DNA of 64,000 nucleotides from contig NC_015589.1 in the NCBI RefSeq assembly GCF_000215085.1, positions 1,488,001-1,552,000 of the forward strand, given 5' to 3'. Each line of letters opens with the position of its first letter. Position 1 is the first letter of the stretch. The notes under the pieces are model-generated. The model did no database searches. It was not told the DNA's origin and worked only from the letters and a program-made list of their open reading frames with translations. This stretch comes from Desulforamulus ruminis DSM 2154 (GTDB lineage: Bacteria; Bacillota; Desulfotomaculia; Desulfotomaculales; Desulfotomaculaceae). This document shows positions 1 through 9,296 of the stretch, piece by piece. The position numbers and the translations under genes are program-made.

Positions 1-10
1 GGCTTATAAA

Positions 11-1027
11 ATGTCTAAACCAACCATTGAGGATGTAGCAAAATTAGCTAAAGTTTCAACGGCCACAGTGTCTAGGGTTATAAATAAACAAGGTGGCGTT
101 CGGAAAGCCACCGAAGAGCGTATTGCCAAGGCGATCAGTCAGCTAGATTATATCCCAAACGCGGTGGCCAGAAGTATGGTCAAGAAGACAACCAAGACCA
201 TTGGGGTAATCATTCCGGATATCAATAACCCGTTCTTTCCGTTAGTTGTATCAGGGATAGAGCAGCAGGCCAGGGAAAAAGGCTATTTTACTGTTCTTTG
301 TAACACAAATGAGTCCCCTGAAATTGAAAGGGAATTAACTCAAATCCTGCTGGAAAGAAGTGTTGACGGCTTAATCGTTACAACTGCCGATGAGGATGGA
401 AAGCAACTTCAATCTGCCATTGACCGAGGTATTCCCATTGTTGCGGTGGATAGAGCAATTAAAAGTTTTGAGGTTGATACCGTTTTAGTGGGCAATATTG
501 ATGGTGCCTATCAAGCAACAAGACATTTGATCTTACAGGGTCATAAAAGAATTGCCATTATCTGTGGTCCCCAAAATACAACTCCGGGATATGAGCGTTT
601 TGTTGGTTTTAAGAAAGCGTTGGAAGAATATCAGATTCCTTTACCCGAAGATTTAGTGCTGGAAGGGGATTTTAAGGAAGAAAGCGGCTTCAAGCTGACC
701 CAAAAGTTGTATTCAATGCAGGAACGGCCTACAGCCATCTTTTCATCAAATAACCTGATGACTGTGGGTTGTGTAAAGGCCGTTATGGAGACCGGGTGGC
801 AGATGGGAAAAGAATTAGCCTTCATCGGTTTCGATGATGTTGATATTGCCACTTTTGTTACCCCTTCTCTATCTGTGGTTTCAAGGCCCATGAGACAGTT
901 GGGGGAGCTGGCGTTTGATATTCTTTATGAAAAAATGACCAGTACAGGTGAATGGGTAAGGCGGCACTATGTTTTATCCCCGGAATTAAAGATAAGGCAA
1001 TCATGTACCATTAAAAATACAAATTGA
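11..1027 (+). CDS. rbsR: LacI-family transcriptional regulator of the ribose operon
   Basis: A 338-residue protein with the LacI/GalR layout. An N-terminal helix-turn-helix covers about residues 4-50 (IEDVAKLAKVSTATVSRVIN) and a hinge ends near residue 60. A periplasmic-binding-protein-like effector domain follows from about residue 63 (GVIIPDINNPFF). It lies directly upstream of rbsD on the same strand with a 22-bp gap, so it is probably the local ribose-responsive repressor. The start at 11 gives a full-length family N-terminus; the promoter lies outside the window. Regulator class is clear; the ribose assignment rests on context. Confidence 0.9.
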   Translation: MSKPTIEDVAKLAKVSTATVSRVINKQGGVRKATEERIAKAISQLDYIPNAVARSMVKKTTKTIGVIIPDINNPFFPLVVSGIEQQAREKGYFTVLCNTNESPEIERELTQILLERSVDGLIVTTADEDGKQLQSAIDRGIPIVAVDRAIKSFEVDTVLVGNIDGAYQATRHLILQGHKRIAIICGPQNTTPGYERFVGFKKALEEYQIPLPEDLVLEGDFKEESGFKLTQKLYSMQERPTAIFSSNNLMTVGCVKAVMETGWQMGKELAFIGFDDVDIATFVTPSLSVVSRPMRQLGELAFDILYEKMTSTGEWVRRHYVLSPELKIRQSCTIKNTN

Positions 1028-1049
1028 TGGACAGAAAGGATGTTTCACC

Positions 1050-1448
1050 ATGAAAAAAGGCGGCATTTTAAATCCCGCACTGAACAAGCTAATTGCAGAA
1101 ACGGGCCACACGGATTACATTGTAGTAACCGATGCAGGATTGCCCCTTCCGGAGAATGTCAATACCCGCATTGACTTTGCGCTGAAACCCGGAACTCCAA
1201 CTTTTTTAGAGCTGCTCGATACGGTTCTTAGTGAACTAATTGTTGAAAGAATCATACTGGCCGAAGAAGTAAAGACGATCAGTCCGGAGATGCATGAAGA
1301 AATCCTTAAACGCTTTCCCGGGATTTCAGTTGAATATGTTCCCCATGTTCAGTTTAAACAAAAAACCAAGGAAGCCCGTGGACTGGTTAGAAGTGGAGAG
1401 TTTACCCCCTACGCCAATGTAATTTTAGTGGCTGGAGTTGCTTACTAA
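1050..1448 (+). CDS. rbsD: D-ribose pyranase
   Basis: A 132-residue protein matching RbsD over its whole length, opening MKKGGILNPALNKLIAETGH and ending in the conserved YANVILVAGVAY tail. RbsD interconverts the pyranose and furanose forms of ribose in the cytoplasm so that ribokinase can use the sugar. The catalytic histidine of the family is H20 (ETGHTD). The start has an AAAGGA site about 9 bases upstream. It sits between the regulator and the transporter genes, the usual rbs order in Firmicutes. Confidence 0.95.
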   Translation: MKKGGILNPALNKLIAETGHTDYIVVTDAGLPLPENVNTRIDFALKPGTPTFLELLDTVLSELIVERIILAEEVKTISPEMHEEILKRFPGISVEYVPHVQFKQKTKEARGLVRSGEFTPYANVILVAGVAY

Positions 1449-1475
1449 GCCTGTAGAGGGAAGGGGATATGCTCC

Positions 1476-2972
1476 TTGAATAAGACAGCTTTAAAAATGG
1501 TCGGGATCAGCAAATATTTCCCTGGTGTTAAGGCTTTGGATCAAGTGCATATAGAGGTTGCGGAGGGTGAAATACTTGCACTTTTAGGTGAAAACGGTGC
1601 CGGCAAATCAACATTAATGAAAGTGTTGGCCGGCGTTTACCAGCCGGATACAGGTGAAATATATATCCATGGCGACAGGACTAAAATTAATGGTCCCCGC
1701 TCTGCGCAGTCCCTGGGCATAAGTATCATCTATCAGGAATTCAACCTCATTCCCTATTTAAGTGTGGCTGAAAATATTTTTTTAGGGCGTGAGCCAAGGT
1801 TGGTAAAAGGCATACTGGATCTAAAACGCCTTTATAAAGATACTGAAGAGCTATTGCAAAGGGTTGGCTTAGAACGAATATCTCCAAAAACCTTGGTGGA
1901 TGAATTAACCATTGCTGAACAGCAGTTGGTTGAAATTGCCAAAGCATTATCCTTTGCCTCTAACCTTATTATCATGGATGAACCCACCGCAGCCCTGAAT
2001 GATGAAGATACGGATCGGTTATTAGGCATCATGGTCGGACTCAAGGAGCAGGGGAAGGCGATTATTTTTATTACACACAGGTTAGAGGAAGTAGAAAAGG
2101 TTGCCGACCGCATAACCGTCTTAAGGGACGGCCAATATATAGGCTCTGAGAGTACAAAGAGTATCTCTACAGACGATATGGTTCGTATGATGGTGGGCCG
2201 GGATATCAAAGACCTGTATCCTGTTCGGAATCATAAAATTGGTTCTCCTGTGCTTAAGGTAAATCATTTAAGTGTAAGGGATAAGCTAGAAGACATTACT
2301 TTTACTTTGCATGAAGGGGAAATTCTAGGGATAGGCGGCTTAATGGGTTCCGGCAGCAAAATTCTCTCTAAGGCCTTATTTGGGATTTACCAATGCAGCG
2401 GTGGAACCATTGAGGTTAAAAATCAGAACATTAAGACGATTAGAGACGCGATTGACGCCGGTATTGCATTAGTAACCGATGACAGGAAGAGTGAAGGACT
2501 TGTATTAACGATGTCTGTTTACGAGAATTTACTTCTTCCAACATTTTGTAAAATCTCCTTAATGGGTGTCTTAGTCAAAAGACTAAAGCAAAATCAAATT
2601 GTCAGTAACTGGGTGTCAAAACTCAGAATTAAGGTGCACAATCCTTTGGTGGAGGTTGGTACACTCAGTGGCGGTAATCAGCAAAAAGTAGTTCTGGGTA
2701 AATGGTTACAAATGAATCCCAAAATTTTGATTCTTCATGAACCTACCCGGGGCATTGACGTTGGTGCTAAAGCGGAAATTTATCAGTTAATGAAAAACCT
2801 TACAGAAGAGGGAATTGCCATTATTTTAATCTCCTCAGAAATGCCGGAGTTATTAGGCATGAGTCATCGGATTTTGGTGATGCACGAAGGAAGAATCACT
2901 GGCGAACTACCGATTCAAGAAGCTACCCAGGAAAAAATCTTTATCTATGCTACAGGAAGAGAGGTCGGCTGA
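1476..2972 (+). CDS. rbsA: ribose ABC transporter, double ATPase subunit
   Basis: A 498-residue fusion of two ABC ATPase domains, as in RbsA/MglA. The first domain has a good Walker A (GENGAGKST, near residue 39), a LTIAEQQ signature and a Walker B ending MDEPTAAL. The second has a degenerate P-loop region (GLMGSGSK), a proper LSGGNQQKV signature and HEPTRGIDVGAK, so nucleotide hydrolysis is probably carried mainly by the first half. The start is TTG with an AAGGGGA site about 9 bases upstream. It powers import of ribose through RbsC using the binding protein RbsB. Confidence 0.95.
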   Translation: MNKTALKMVGISKYFPGVKALDQVHIEVAEGEILALLGENGAGKSTLMKVLAGVYQPDTGEIYIHGDRTKINGPRSAQSLGISIIYQEFNLIPYLSVAENIFLGREPRLVKGILDLKRLYKDTEELLQRVGLERISPKTLVDELTIAEQQLVEIAKALSFASNLIIMDEPTAALNDEDTDRLLGIMVGLKEQGKAIIFITHRLEEVEKVADRITVLRDGQYIGSESTKSISTDDMVRMMVGRDIKDLYPVRNHKIGSPVLKVNHLSVRDKLEDITFTLHEGEILGIGGLMGSGSKILSKALFGIYQCSGGTIEVKNQNIKTIRDAIDAGIALVTDDRKSEGLVLTMSVYENLLLPTFCKISLMGVLVKRLKQNQIVSNWVSKLRIKVHNPLVEVGTLSGGNQQKVVLGKWLQMNPKILILHEPTRGIDVGAKAEIYQLMKNLTEEGIAIILISSEMPELLGMSHRILVMHEGRITGELPIQEATQEKIFIYATGREVG

Positions 2973-2974
2973 TA

Positions 2975-3964
2975 ATGGGTGCTTTAGATACATCAGCAAA
3001 GGAAACCGCTAAAGGGAATACAAGTGCTCTTTATCTGATGAACAAATATCGAGTATTTTTGATCTTTATTATTATTTGCGGTGTCGCAGGTTTGCTCTCG
3101 GAGGTTTTTTTTACCGTTAACAACATGCTGAATGTTGCCAGACAGGTTTCGATAACAGCCATTGTGGCTGCCGGTATGACCTTAGTTATCTTGATTGCCG
3201 GGATAGATCTATCCGTGGGTTCCGTTTTAGCCTTTACCGGAGCCATTATCGCGGGCATGTTGTCTGCTAAGGTAGCGTTGCCGGTAGCGATTCTCTGTGC
3301 CTTGCTGGTAGGCTTGCTTTTTGGCTTTGTTAACGGTTTCTTTGTGACGAAGATGGGGGTTCCTGCTTTTATTGCTACCCTTGCTCTCATGGTTATCGCC
3401 CGGGGTATGACCTTGGTATACACCAAGGGATATCCATTAGTGGTTAGTGAAACTTCCTTTAGTATTATTGGCAATGGAAAGATTTGGGGCGTTCCGCTGC
3501 CCATTCTTCTAATGATACTTATTTATGCCTTGATGTATTGGGTTTTACGTTATACAAGCTTTGGACGCTATATTTATGCCATTGGCGGCAATGAAGAGGC
3601 ATCCCGCTTATCCGGTATTGCTGTTGACCGTATTAAAATCGCTGTCTATGGAATAGCGGGTCTTTTCTCTGCCCTATCCGCTACGATCTATACTTCACGA
3701 CTAATGTCCGCACAACCCACAGCCGGAGTAGGGATAGAGTTAGATGCTATAGCTGCGGTAATTATCGGAGGAACGAGTTTATCCGGTGGAAGAGGGGGGA
3801 TCGTAGGAACTTTATTCGGTGCTTTGATTATGGGAGTTTTAGATAACGTTTTAAATTTAATGAATGTTTCCCCGTTCTATCAAAGCATTGCCAAAGGTCT
3901 GGTTATTCTGGTGGCGGTTGTGGTAGACAGTAAGTTTTCCAAGTTGAAAGTACAAAAATATTAA
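2975..3964 (+). CDS. rbsC: ribose ABC transporter permease
   Basis: A 329-residue polytopic membrane protein of the BPD_transp_2 family with about eight to ten hydrophobic segments starting near residue 28. It carries the conserved GIDLSVGSVLAFTG stretch near residue 75 and the permease motif ASRLSGI...K near residue 210. The gene starts two bases after the rbsA stop, which suggests translational coupling. It forms the membrane channel of the ribose importer. Confidence 0.95.
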   Translation: MGALDTSAKETAKGNTSALYLMNKYRVFLIFIIICGVAGLLSEVFFTVNNMLNVARQVSITAIVAAGMTLVILIAGIDLSVGSVLAFTGAIIAGMLSAKVALPVAILCALLVGLLFGFVNGFFVTKMGVPAFIATLALMVIARGMTLVYTKGYPLVVSETSFSIIGNGKIWGVPLPILLMILIYALMYWVLRYTSFGRYIYAIGGNEEASRLSGIAVDRIKIAVYGIAGLFSALSATIYTSRLMSAQPTAGVGIELDAIAAVIIGGTSLSGGRGGIVGTLFGALIMGVLDNVLNLMNVSPFYQSIAKGLVILVAVVVDSKFSKLKVQKY

Positions 3965-3976
3965 GGAGGAAGAGGC

Positions 3977-4936
3977 GTGAAAAAGAAAATTTGTGCAATT
4001 CTTGCCGGTGTATTTCTAATGGCAATTGCCTTAAACGGTTGTGGAAGCAAAGAAGCACCTGAAACAGAGGGCTCTAAGCAAGAAAGTAAAAAGCTAAAAG
4101 TGGGTCTTTCCATGAATACCCTTAACAACCCCTTCTTTGTCGCCGTTAAGGAAGGAGCAGAAGCGCAAGCAAAGGAAAGCGGGATTGAATTAATTGTTTC
4201 CGATGCCCAGAACAATCCCAGTCAGCAATTGGCAGATGTTGAAAACCTGATTTCCCAGAAACCGGACGTGTTAATCCTGGATCCTGCCGACAGCGACGCC
4301 ATTGTGCAGGCTGTTAAAAAAGCCAACGAGGCTAAGATTGCAGTATTTACCATTGACCGCCAAGCTAACGGTGGCGAAGTCTTAACCCATATTGGCTTCG
4401 ACGCCATTAAATCGGGTAACATTGCCGGCGAATATCTGGCCAAAGCTTTAAATGGCAAAGGGAAGGTTGTTGAGATTCAAGGCATCTTAGGTACTAACGT
4501 AGCGCAAGACAGAAGTAAGGGCTTTAACGAAGCAATTGCCAAATATCCGGATATCGAGATTATTGCTAAGCAAAGTGCCAATTTTGACCGTGGCCAGGCC
4601 TTAAATGTGATGGAAAACATTCTGCAGGCAAACCCTGAAATTGATGGCATTTATGCTGCCAACGATGAAATGGTAATGGGCGCACTTTCGGCAGTTGAAG
4701 CAGCCGGCCGTCTGGATAAAATTAACATGATCGGTTGCGATGCCATTGACCCCGCCCTGGAAGCGATCAAACAGGGAAAATTGGAGGCTACCATCGCAGA
4801 ACCTCCTTTCTTCCTCGGTAAAGAAGCGATCATAACCGCTGAAAAAATTGCCAAAGGTGAAAGCGTTGAGGAGTCGGTTATTCTTCCCTCTAATCTAGTG
4901 ACCAAGGAAAACATCGATCAAATCAAGACCCGCTAA
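3977..4936 (+). CDS. rbsB: ribose-binding lipoprotein
   Basis: A 319-residue substrate-binding protein with a lipoprotein signal (lipobox LNGC, Cys at residue 22) and a type I periplasmic-binding fold beginning KVGLSMNTLNNPFFVAV. It starts with GTG 7 bases after a strong AAGGAGG. It is anchored outside the membrane and delivers ribose to RbsC. The LNNPFF, DPADSDAIV and DRQANGG stretches are the usual RbsB sugar-contact regions. It is the fourth gene of the rbsDACBK-deoC run. Confidence 0.94.
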   Translation: MKKKICAILAGVFLMAIALNGCGSKEAPETEGSKQESKKLKVGLSMNTLNNPFFVAVKEGAEAQAKESGIELIVSDAQNNPSQQLADVENLISQKPDVLILDPADSDAIVQAVKKANEAKIAVFTIDRQANGGEVLTHIGFDAIKSGNIAGEYLAKALNGKGKVVEIQGILGTNVAQDRSKGFNEAIAKYPDIEIIAKQSANFDRGQALNVMENILQANPEIDGIYAANDEMVMGALSAVEAAGRLDKINMIGCDAIDPALEAIKQGKLEATIAEPPFFLGKEAIITAEKIAKGESVEESVILPSNLVTKENIDQIKTR

Positions 4937-4955
4937 TATATACGAGGTGGTACAA

Positions 4956-5885
4956 TTGGGAACTGTAACTGTAGTAGGAAGCTATGTTGTAGATTTAATG
5001 AGCAGAACTCCTCATATGCCTAAGGTTGGAGAGACCGTCCTGGGAGGCCCTTTCCGCATGGGGCCTGGCGGCAAGGGGGGAAATCAAGCTGTAGCTGCGG
5101 CAAGGCAGGGATCGCAAGTCACCATGGTGACCAAAGTCGGCAAGGATGATTTTGGTGTCATTGCCCGGCAGAACTTTAAAAGAGAAAATATTGATACTTC
5201 CTATGTCCTGGTTGATAATGTAGAATCAACAGGAGCGGCCTTAATCGCAGTGGATAACAACGGGGATAATATGATTGTGGTGGCCTTGGGAGCCTGCGGC
5301 AAGTTATCGGCGGAGGATGTTGCACAGACGGAGGAAGCCATCAAGAATTCCTCCATTGTCTTAGTACAGTTGGAAACAAACATTGAGGCAGTACAAAAAA
5401 CGGCTGAGATTACCAAAAGGCATAATATCCCCCTGATATTGAATCCGGCGCCATATCAAGAATTTCCCCGGGAGATTTTAAAAGCGGTAGCCTATATAAC
5501 ACCCAATGAAACAGAGGCAACCTTATTAACCGGTGTGAAAGTAACGGATGAAGGAAGTGCGCTTCAAGCGGCCAAAGTAATGTATGAGCTCGGCGTTCCC
5601 AATGTTATTATCACGCTGGGAGAAAAGGGCTGCTACTATTACAACGGCGGGGAAAAAGGTATTCTTTACCAGGGCTTCAAAGTTCAAGCCGTTGATACCA
5701 CCGGCGCCGGTGACGCCTTTAATGGTGGTTTGGCCCATGCTCTGGCTGAAGGGAAAAACCTTGAAGAAGCCATCAAATATGCTAATGCAGTGGCTGCCCT
5801 TTCAGTGACGAAAGTAGGTACAGCACCGGCTATGCCCAGTAAACAAGAGGTTGCAGATTTTTTAAAGTACTTTGCAAAGGATTGA
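4956..5885 (+). CDS. rbsK: ribokinase
   Basis: A PfkB-family sugar kinase of about 309 residues. It has the N-terminal GSYVVDL and GGKGGNQAVAAARQG motifs and the C-terminal signature DTTGAGDAFNGG holding the catalytic Asp. It phosphorylates ribose to ribose 5-phosphate. The TTG at 4956 is preferred because GAGGTGG (4944-4950) lies just upstream of it; an in-frame GTG at 4947 falls inside that site. The end overlaps the region where deoC begins. Confidence 0.93.
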   Translation: MGTVTVVGSYVVDLMSRTPHMPKVGETVLGGPFRMGPGGKGGNQAVAAARQGSQVTMVTKVGKDDFGVIARQNFKRENIDTSYVLVDNVESTGAALIAVDNNGDNMIVVALGACGKLSAEDVAQTEEAIKNSSIVLVQLETNIEAVQKTAEITKRHNIPLILNPAPYQEFPREILKAVAYITPNETEATLLTGVKVTDEGSALQAAKVMYELGVPNVIITLGEKGCYYYNGGEKGILYQGFKVQAVDTTGAGDAFNGGLAHALAEGKNLEEAIKYANAVAALSVTKVGTAPAMPSKQEVADFLKYFAKD

Positions 5886-5889
5886 GTTT

Positions 5890-6576
5890 ATGACTGTTCA
5901 TCTAGCCTCTATGATTGACCATACGGTACTAAAGTCGAGCACCACCGTGGAACAAATTCATCGTCTCTGTGCTGAAGCAGAGGAATTTGGGTTTGCCTCG
6001 GTCTGTGTCAATCCTTGCTATGTTCCCTTGGCGGCAGATTTACTAAAGGATTCTAAGGTAAAGGTTTGCACTGTCATTGGCTTTCCCTTGGGGGCGAATA
6101 CCACGGCCACCAAAATATTTGAGGCCAAAGATGCCATCCAACTGGGAGCAGATGAGCTCGATTATGTGGTCAATATAAGTGATGTACTCAATAACAGATT
6201 TGACCGGATCAAAAAGGAAATGGAAGAATTTGTGCAAGTACGCAGCACTGCTTCCAAGCCGGTGATGATAAAAATCATTTTAGAAACCTGTTACCTCACC
6301 GATGAACAAATCAAGAGATTATGTGAGTTGGCCAAGGAGAGCGGTCTGGATTTTGTTAAAACTTCTACCGGATTTGGAACAGGCGGAGCTACAGCCGCCC
6401 ACGTTCAATTAATGCGTGAAACGGTTGGCCCTAATGTTGGCGTAAAGGCTTCCGGGGGAATTCGCAATTACCAGGACGCTATGACCATGGTAGAGGCCGG
6501 GGCCAATAGAATTGGCGCCAGCTCGGGGATTGCCATCGTAACCCAGAAAGCCTCAGGTGAGAATAAGGGTTATTAA
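5890..6576 (+). CDS. deoC: deoxyribose-phosphate aldolase
   Basis: A 228-residue TIM-barrel aldolase of the DeoC family. It splits 2-deoxyribose 5-phosphate into glyceraldehyde 3-phosphate and acetaldehyde. The Schiff-base lysine is in the FVKTSTGFG motif and the second catalytic lysine in VKASGGIR. The ATG at 5890, just behind the rbsK stop, is chosen because AAAGG (5876-5880) fits it; an in-frame upstream ATG at 5872 would overlap rbsK. Its place at the end of the rbs operon suggests joint use of ribose and deoxyribose or nucleosides. Confidence 0.94.
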   Translation: MTVHLASMIDHTVLKSSTTVEQIHRLCAEAEEFGFASVCVNPCYVPLAADLLKDSKVKVCTVIGFPLGANTTATKIFEAKDAIQLGADELDYVVNISDVLNNRFDRIKKEMEEFVQVRSTASKPVMIKIILETCYLTDEQIKRLCELAKESGLDFVKTSTGFGTGGATAAHVQLMRETVGPNVGVKASGGIRNYQDAMTMVEAGANRIGASSGIAIVTQKASGENKGY

Positions 6577-6600
6577 GTATTAAAAAATCATAGAATCATG

Positions 6601-6646
6601 AATAGACTCAGGGGTGTATAAAAGAAACCCCTGAGTCTATTTTATT
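6601..6646 (+). terminator. rho-independent terminator after deoC
   Basis: A perfect 14-bp stem (AATAGACTCAGGGG at 6601-6614 pairing with 6628-6641) with a 13-base loop and a following T-rich run. It closes the ribose operon. Confidence 0.92.
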
Positions 6647-6699
6647 TATATCCCAATATAAGAATCTTTCTTTTTAGATTTTTATAAAAATGCAAACGC

Positions 6700-6789
6700 A
6701 AAGGCCAAAGCCAGATCATAATGAACTTACTGGGGTGGGAGGATTGCCGCTAATTGCACCGGCCTTCCACCGGGTTTTCTTTCCATGCT
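6700..6789 (-). pseudogene. fragment of a DUF4353 gene 3' end
   Basis: Read on the reverse strand, this stretch encodes a remnant such as RKPGGRP followed by a stop. It aligns base by base with 10580-10668, the last ~20 codons and 3' flank of the DUF4353 gene, with only scattered substitutions and one single-base gap. No upstream coding part of that gene is present here. It is a partial duplication in the same orientation as the intact copy and brackets the ABC exporter/TCS module. Seen directly; the history is inferred. Confidence 0.8.
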
Positions 6790-6791
6790 AT

Positions 6792-7526
6792 TTAGTGAAT
6801 GTTTTGATTTACATATTCTCTAAGACATAACAGCATTGATAGGGCAAAAATAGGAAGAAGCACGCTCCAAACAAAGGGTATGGAAGCTCTCCAGCCAATG
6901 GCATTCAATAAATAAAATACAGGTATCGAGGTAGGTACCAATGGACCATAAGTCGGAGATACTAAAGCGGCAAAATTCAAGAGAGTGAAACCCGTTGCTC
7001 CAACCAACGGCGGAATAAAGTGACGGGTTTTTATCCCAATATAAGCGAAAACGGGAATGAAACATAGTACCATGATGCCGGTAATTAGCGAAAGGGAACT
7101 AAGTCTAAGCAGGGTTTCGAAGGTTAAAGGGACACTGAGCATCAGCCGGCCTCCTATAAGCGTAAAAACCAGGCAGACAACAATTAACATTAGCAGGGTA
7201 CCGAGTACGGTGAACATTTTGGCTAGGAGTATCTTGGCACGGCTTTCCGGAAGGGTAAACAAGTTGATAATTGTCCGGTCCTGATATTCTTGAACAAAAG
7301 CATAGGCGCTCAGGGCCCCAAACAAAATGGGAAAAAGCAGTGATAGGTTGACTTGCAGGGCCACGGCAAAGAAACTGTCCCAATCCGCCGGAAGATTGCT
7401 GCCGTGCTGTTTGGAGTAAGCGGATACAGAAGCTACAAAAGGACCAATTAATGTAGTCGCTATCGCTCCCAATAAAATTTTGGATCTTTTCCATTTCATA
7501 AATTCAAGACGTATCATTTTAAACAT
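6792..7526 (-). CDS. ABC-2 type permease, bacitracin-export-like (BcrB-like)
   Basis: A 244-residue membrane protein with about six hydrophobic segments, beginning MIRLEFMKWKRSK, typical of ABC-2 permeases paired with BcrA/NatA-type ATPases. It has the usual AYAFVQEYQDRTI stretch after the second membrane segment. The start at 7526 has a GGGGGG site 8 bases upstream and overlaps the end of the ATPase gene by 8 bases, so the two are co-translated. The likely role is export of, or protection from, an envelope-active peptide; the substrate cannot be read from the sequence. Confidence 0.85.
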   Translation of the reverse strand: MFKMIRLEFMKWKRSKILLGAIATTLIGPFVASVSAYSKQHGSNLPADWDSFFAVALQVNLSLLFPILFGALSAYAFVQEYQDRTIINLFTLPESRAKILLAKMFTVLGTLLMLIVVCLVFTLIGGRLMLSVPLTFETLLRLSSLSLITGIMVLCFIPVFAYIGIKTRHFIPPLVGATGFTLLNFAALVSPTYGPLVPTSIPVFYLLNAIGWRASIPFVWSVLLPIFALSMLLCLREYVNQNIH

Positions 7527-8436
7527 GATCCTTGCCCCCCGTTAATCGCATAAATCTGTCTTCTAAAGTTTCGCTATATAGTGACAGATGGCTAATATCG
7601 ATGCCATTCTCGATAAGTATTCGATTGACAATCTCCGGCTGTATCTTAACATCGGGAATTTGAATAAGCCCATCCATTACTTGGCACCGGGTATTGAATT
7701 TGGAATTTAATAATTGGACAGCGCCTGTTTGATTGGAGGCTTTTAGTGCAATGAAATGTTTGCTTTCTTTCTTAAATTGTTCCAGTGTGAATTCATCTAC
7801 CAGCTTACCCTCGTGGATAATTGCCACTTTAGATGAGATCTGCTCCACTTCGGAAAGAATATGACTGGAAAAAAGTATGGTGATGCCTTTTTCTCTATTA
7901 AGTTTCTTGATCATTTCCCTGATCTCCTGAATTCCTGCGGGGTCCAATCCGTTGGTTGGTTCGTCAAGGATCATCAGTTCCGGCTCATGAAGTAAGGCTC
8001 TGGCTAAACCCAGCCGCTGCTTCATTCCCAGTGAAAATTCCCTGGTTAGTCGATTCGCCGCCTCTTTTAGGTCAAAGAGTTCAAGCATTTCATTCACTTT
8101 CCTGGTAGATAGATTCCTCATTTTAGCGCAGTATAAAAGATTCTCCCGGGCCGTTAAGTTCAAATAAAAGCCAGGATATTCAATGGTAGCCGCCATGCGT
8201 TTAAAAAGATCCGCTTTTAATTCTTTGTTTGTTTTGCCAAACAGCCGTATCTCACCGGAGGTAGGGCGGATTAAATTCATAATCATGCGAATCGTTGTTG
8301 TTTTTCCTGCACCATTTCTGCCCAAGAAACCAAAGATCGCACCGGGTGCTACCTGAATATTAAGGTTTTGAACCGCCCAGTGATCATCGTATCGCTTACT
8401 TAGATTGGATAAAGATAAAATTGCTTGTTGCGACAT
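7519..8436 (-). CDS. ABC transporter ATPase, bacitracin-export-like (BcrA-like)
   Basis: A 305-residue ATPase with Walker A GRNGAGKTT (near residue 39), a FSLGMKQRLGLARALL signature, and Walker B LMILDEPTNGLDP. A ~90-residue C-terminal extension is typical of the DrrA/BcrA group. A GGAGGAGGAG site stands just before the ATG. It is divergent from a response regulator gene across a 170-bp gap, the common arrangement for antibiotic-sensing exporters in Firmicutes. Confidence 0.9.
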   Translation of the reverse strand: MSQQAILSLSNLSKRYDDHWAVQNLNIQVAPGAIFGFLGRNGAGKTTTIRMIMNLIRPTSGEIRLFGKTNKELKADLFKRMAATIEYPGFYLNLTARENLLYCAKMRNLSTRKVNEMLELFDLKEAANRLTREFSLGMKQRLGLARALLHEPELMILDEPTNGLDPAGIQEIREMIKKLNREKGITILFSSHILSEVEQISSKVAIIHEGKLVDEFTLEQFKKESKHFIALKASNQTGAVQLLNSKFNTRCQVMDGLIQIPDVKIQPEIVNRILIENGIDISHLSLYSETLEDRFMRLTGGKDHV

Positions 8437-8515
8437 ATTTTCTCCTCCTCCTATGATTCAATGAATTGATTTGTGCAGTATACTCAATAAAAATTAAAAA
8501 CCAATCGTAGAAAAT

Positions 8516-8531
8516 CTTAAGAATCCTTAAG
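8516..8531. promoter_or_regulatory. candidate response-regulator box, two CTTAAG repeats
   Basis: Two CTTAAG hexamers (8516-8521 and 8526-8531) lie ten bases apart in the gap between the divergent ABC exporter and the TCS genes. The spacing and position suit an OmpR-type regulator binding as a tandem dimer and controlling both directions. Binding is inferred. Confidence 0.45.
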
Positions 8532-8609
8532 GTTTTACCGGAGAGGTTTATTGCCATTTGACTTTAGGTTAAAATAAAACGAATGCTGGAATAGGGAAGG
8601 TAAAGTTTG

Positions 8610-9296
8610 ATGGAGGGTAAGGTATTAATTATTGATGATGATCAAAAAATCCGGAGATTGATCTCCATCTATCTGGAGAATGAAGGTTTTAAAACCGTAC
8701 AAGTCAAGGACGCCCAAGAGGGGATGCAAGTTTTGCAGAACGAACTAATTGACATCATCCTTCTGGATGTTATGCTGCCTGATATGGATGGCATTGAAGC
8801 GTGCCTCAAAATAAGAGAAAACTTAAATATGCCCATTATCATGGTATCGGCAAAATCGGAGGATATGGATAAACTTCAGGGGATTACCTGTGGCGCTGAT
8901 GATTATATAACGAAACCATTTAACCCCATGGAATTGATTGTCAGGGTCAAATCCCAACTCAGAAGATATAAGAGATACAATAAAGCGGAACTTAAACAAA
9001 CAAATGTGATCGAGATTGGAGATTTAAGCATAAAAACCGACACACGGCAAGTATGGGTTGCTGATAAGGAAATCCGGCTTACGCCCAAAGAGTTTGATAT
9101 CCTGGAATTACTGGCCCGCAATAAAGGGATCGTGTTAAATACAAGCAAGATTTATGAGGCGGTGTGGAGGGAGGATTTTTTCAAATCCGATAACACAGTG
9201 ATGGTTCATATAACCAAAATCAGAGAAAAGATTGAATCAGATCCTAAAAAACCCCTGTACATCAAAACTGTTTGGGGGGTCGGTTACAAGATATGA
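8610..9296 (+). CDS. OmpR-family response regulator
   Basis: A 228-residue regulator with an N-terminal receiver (acidic pair DDD near residue 9, phospho-acceptor Asp in IILLDVMLPD, Lys in ITKPF) and a C-terminal winged helix (LTPKEFDILELLARN and VWGVGYKI). ATG 8610 is preferred to the overlapping TTG at 8607 because AGGGAAGG stands 9 bases before it. The stop overlaps the kinase start as ATGA, so both are translated together. It probably controls the divergent exporter. Confidence 0.92.
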   Translation: MEGKVLIIDDDQKIRRLISIYLENEGFKTVQVKDAQEGMQVLQNELIDIILLDVMLPDMDGIEACLKIRENLNMPIIMVSAKSEDMDKLQGITCGADDYITKPFNPMELIVRVKSQLRRYKRYNKAELKQTNVIEIGDLSIKTDTRQVWVADKEIRLTPKEFDILELLARNKGIVLNTSKIYEAVWREDFFKSDNTVMVHITKIREKIESDPKKPLYIKTVWGVGYKI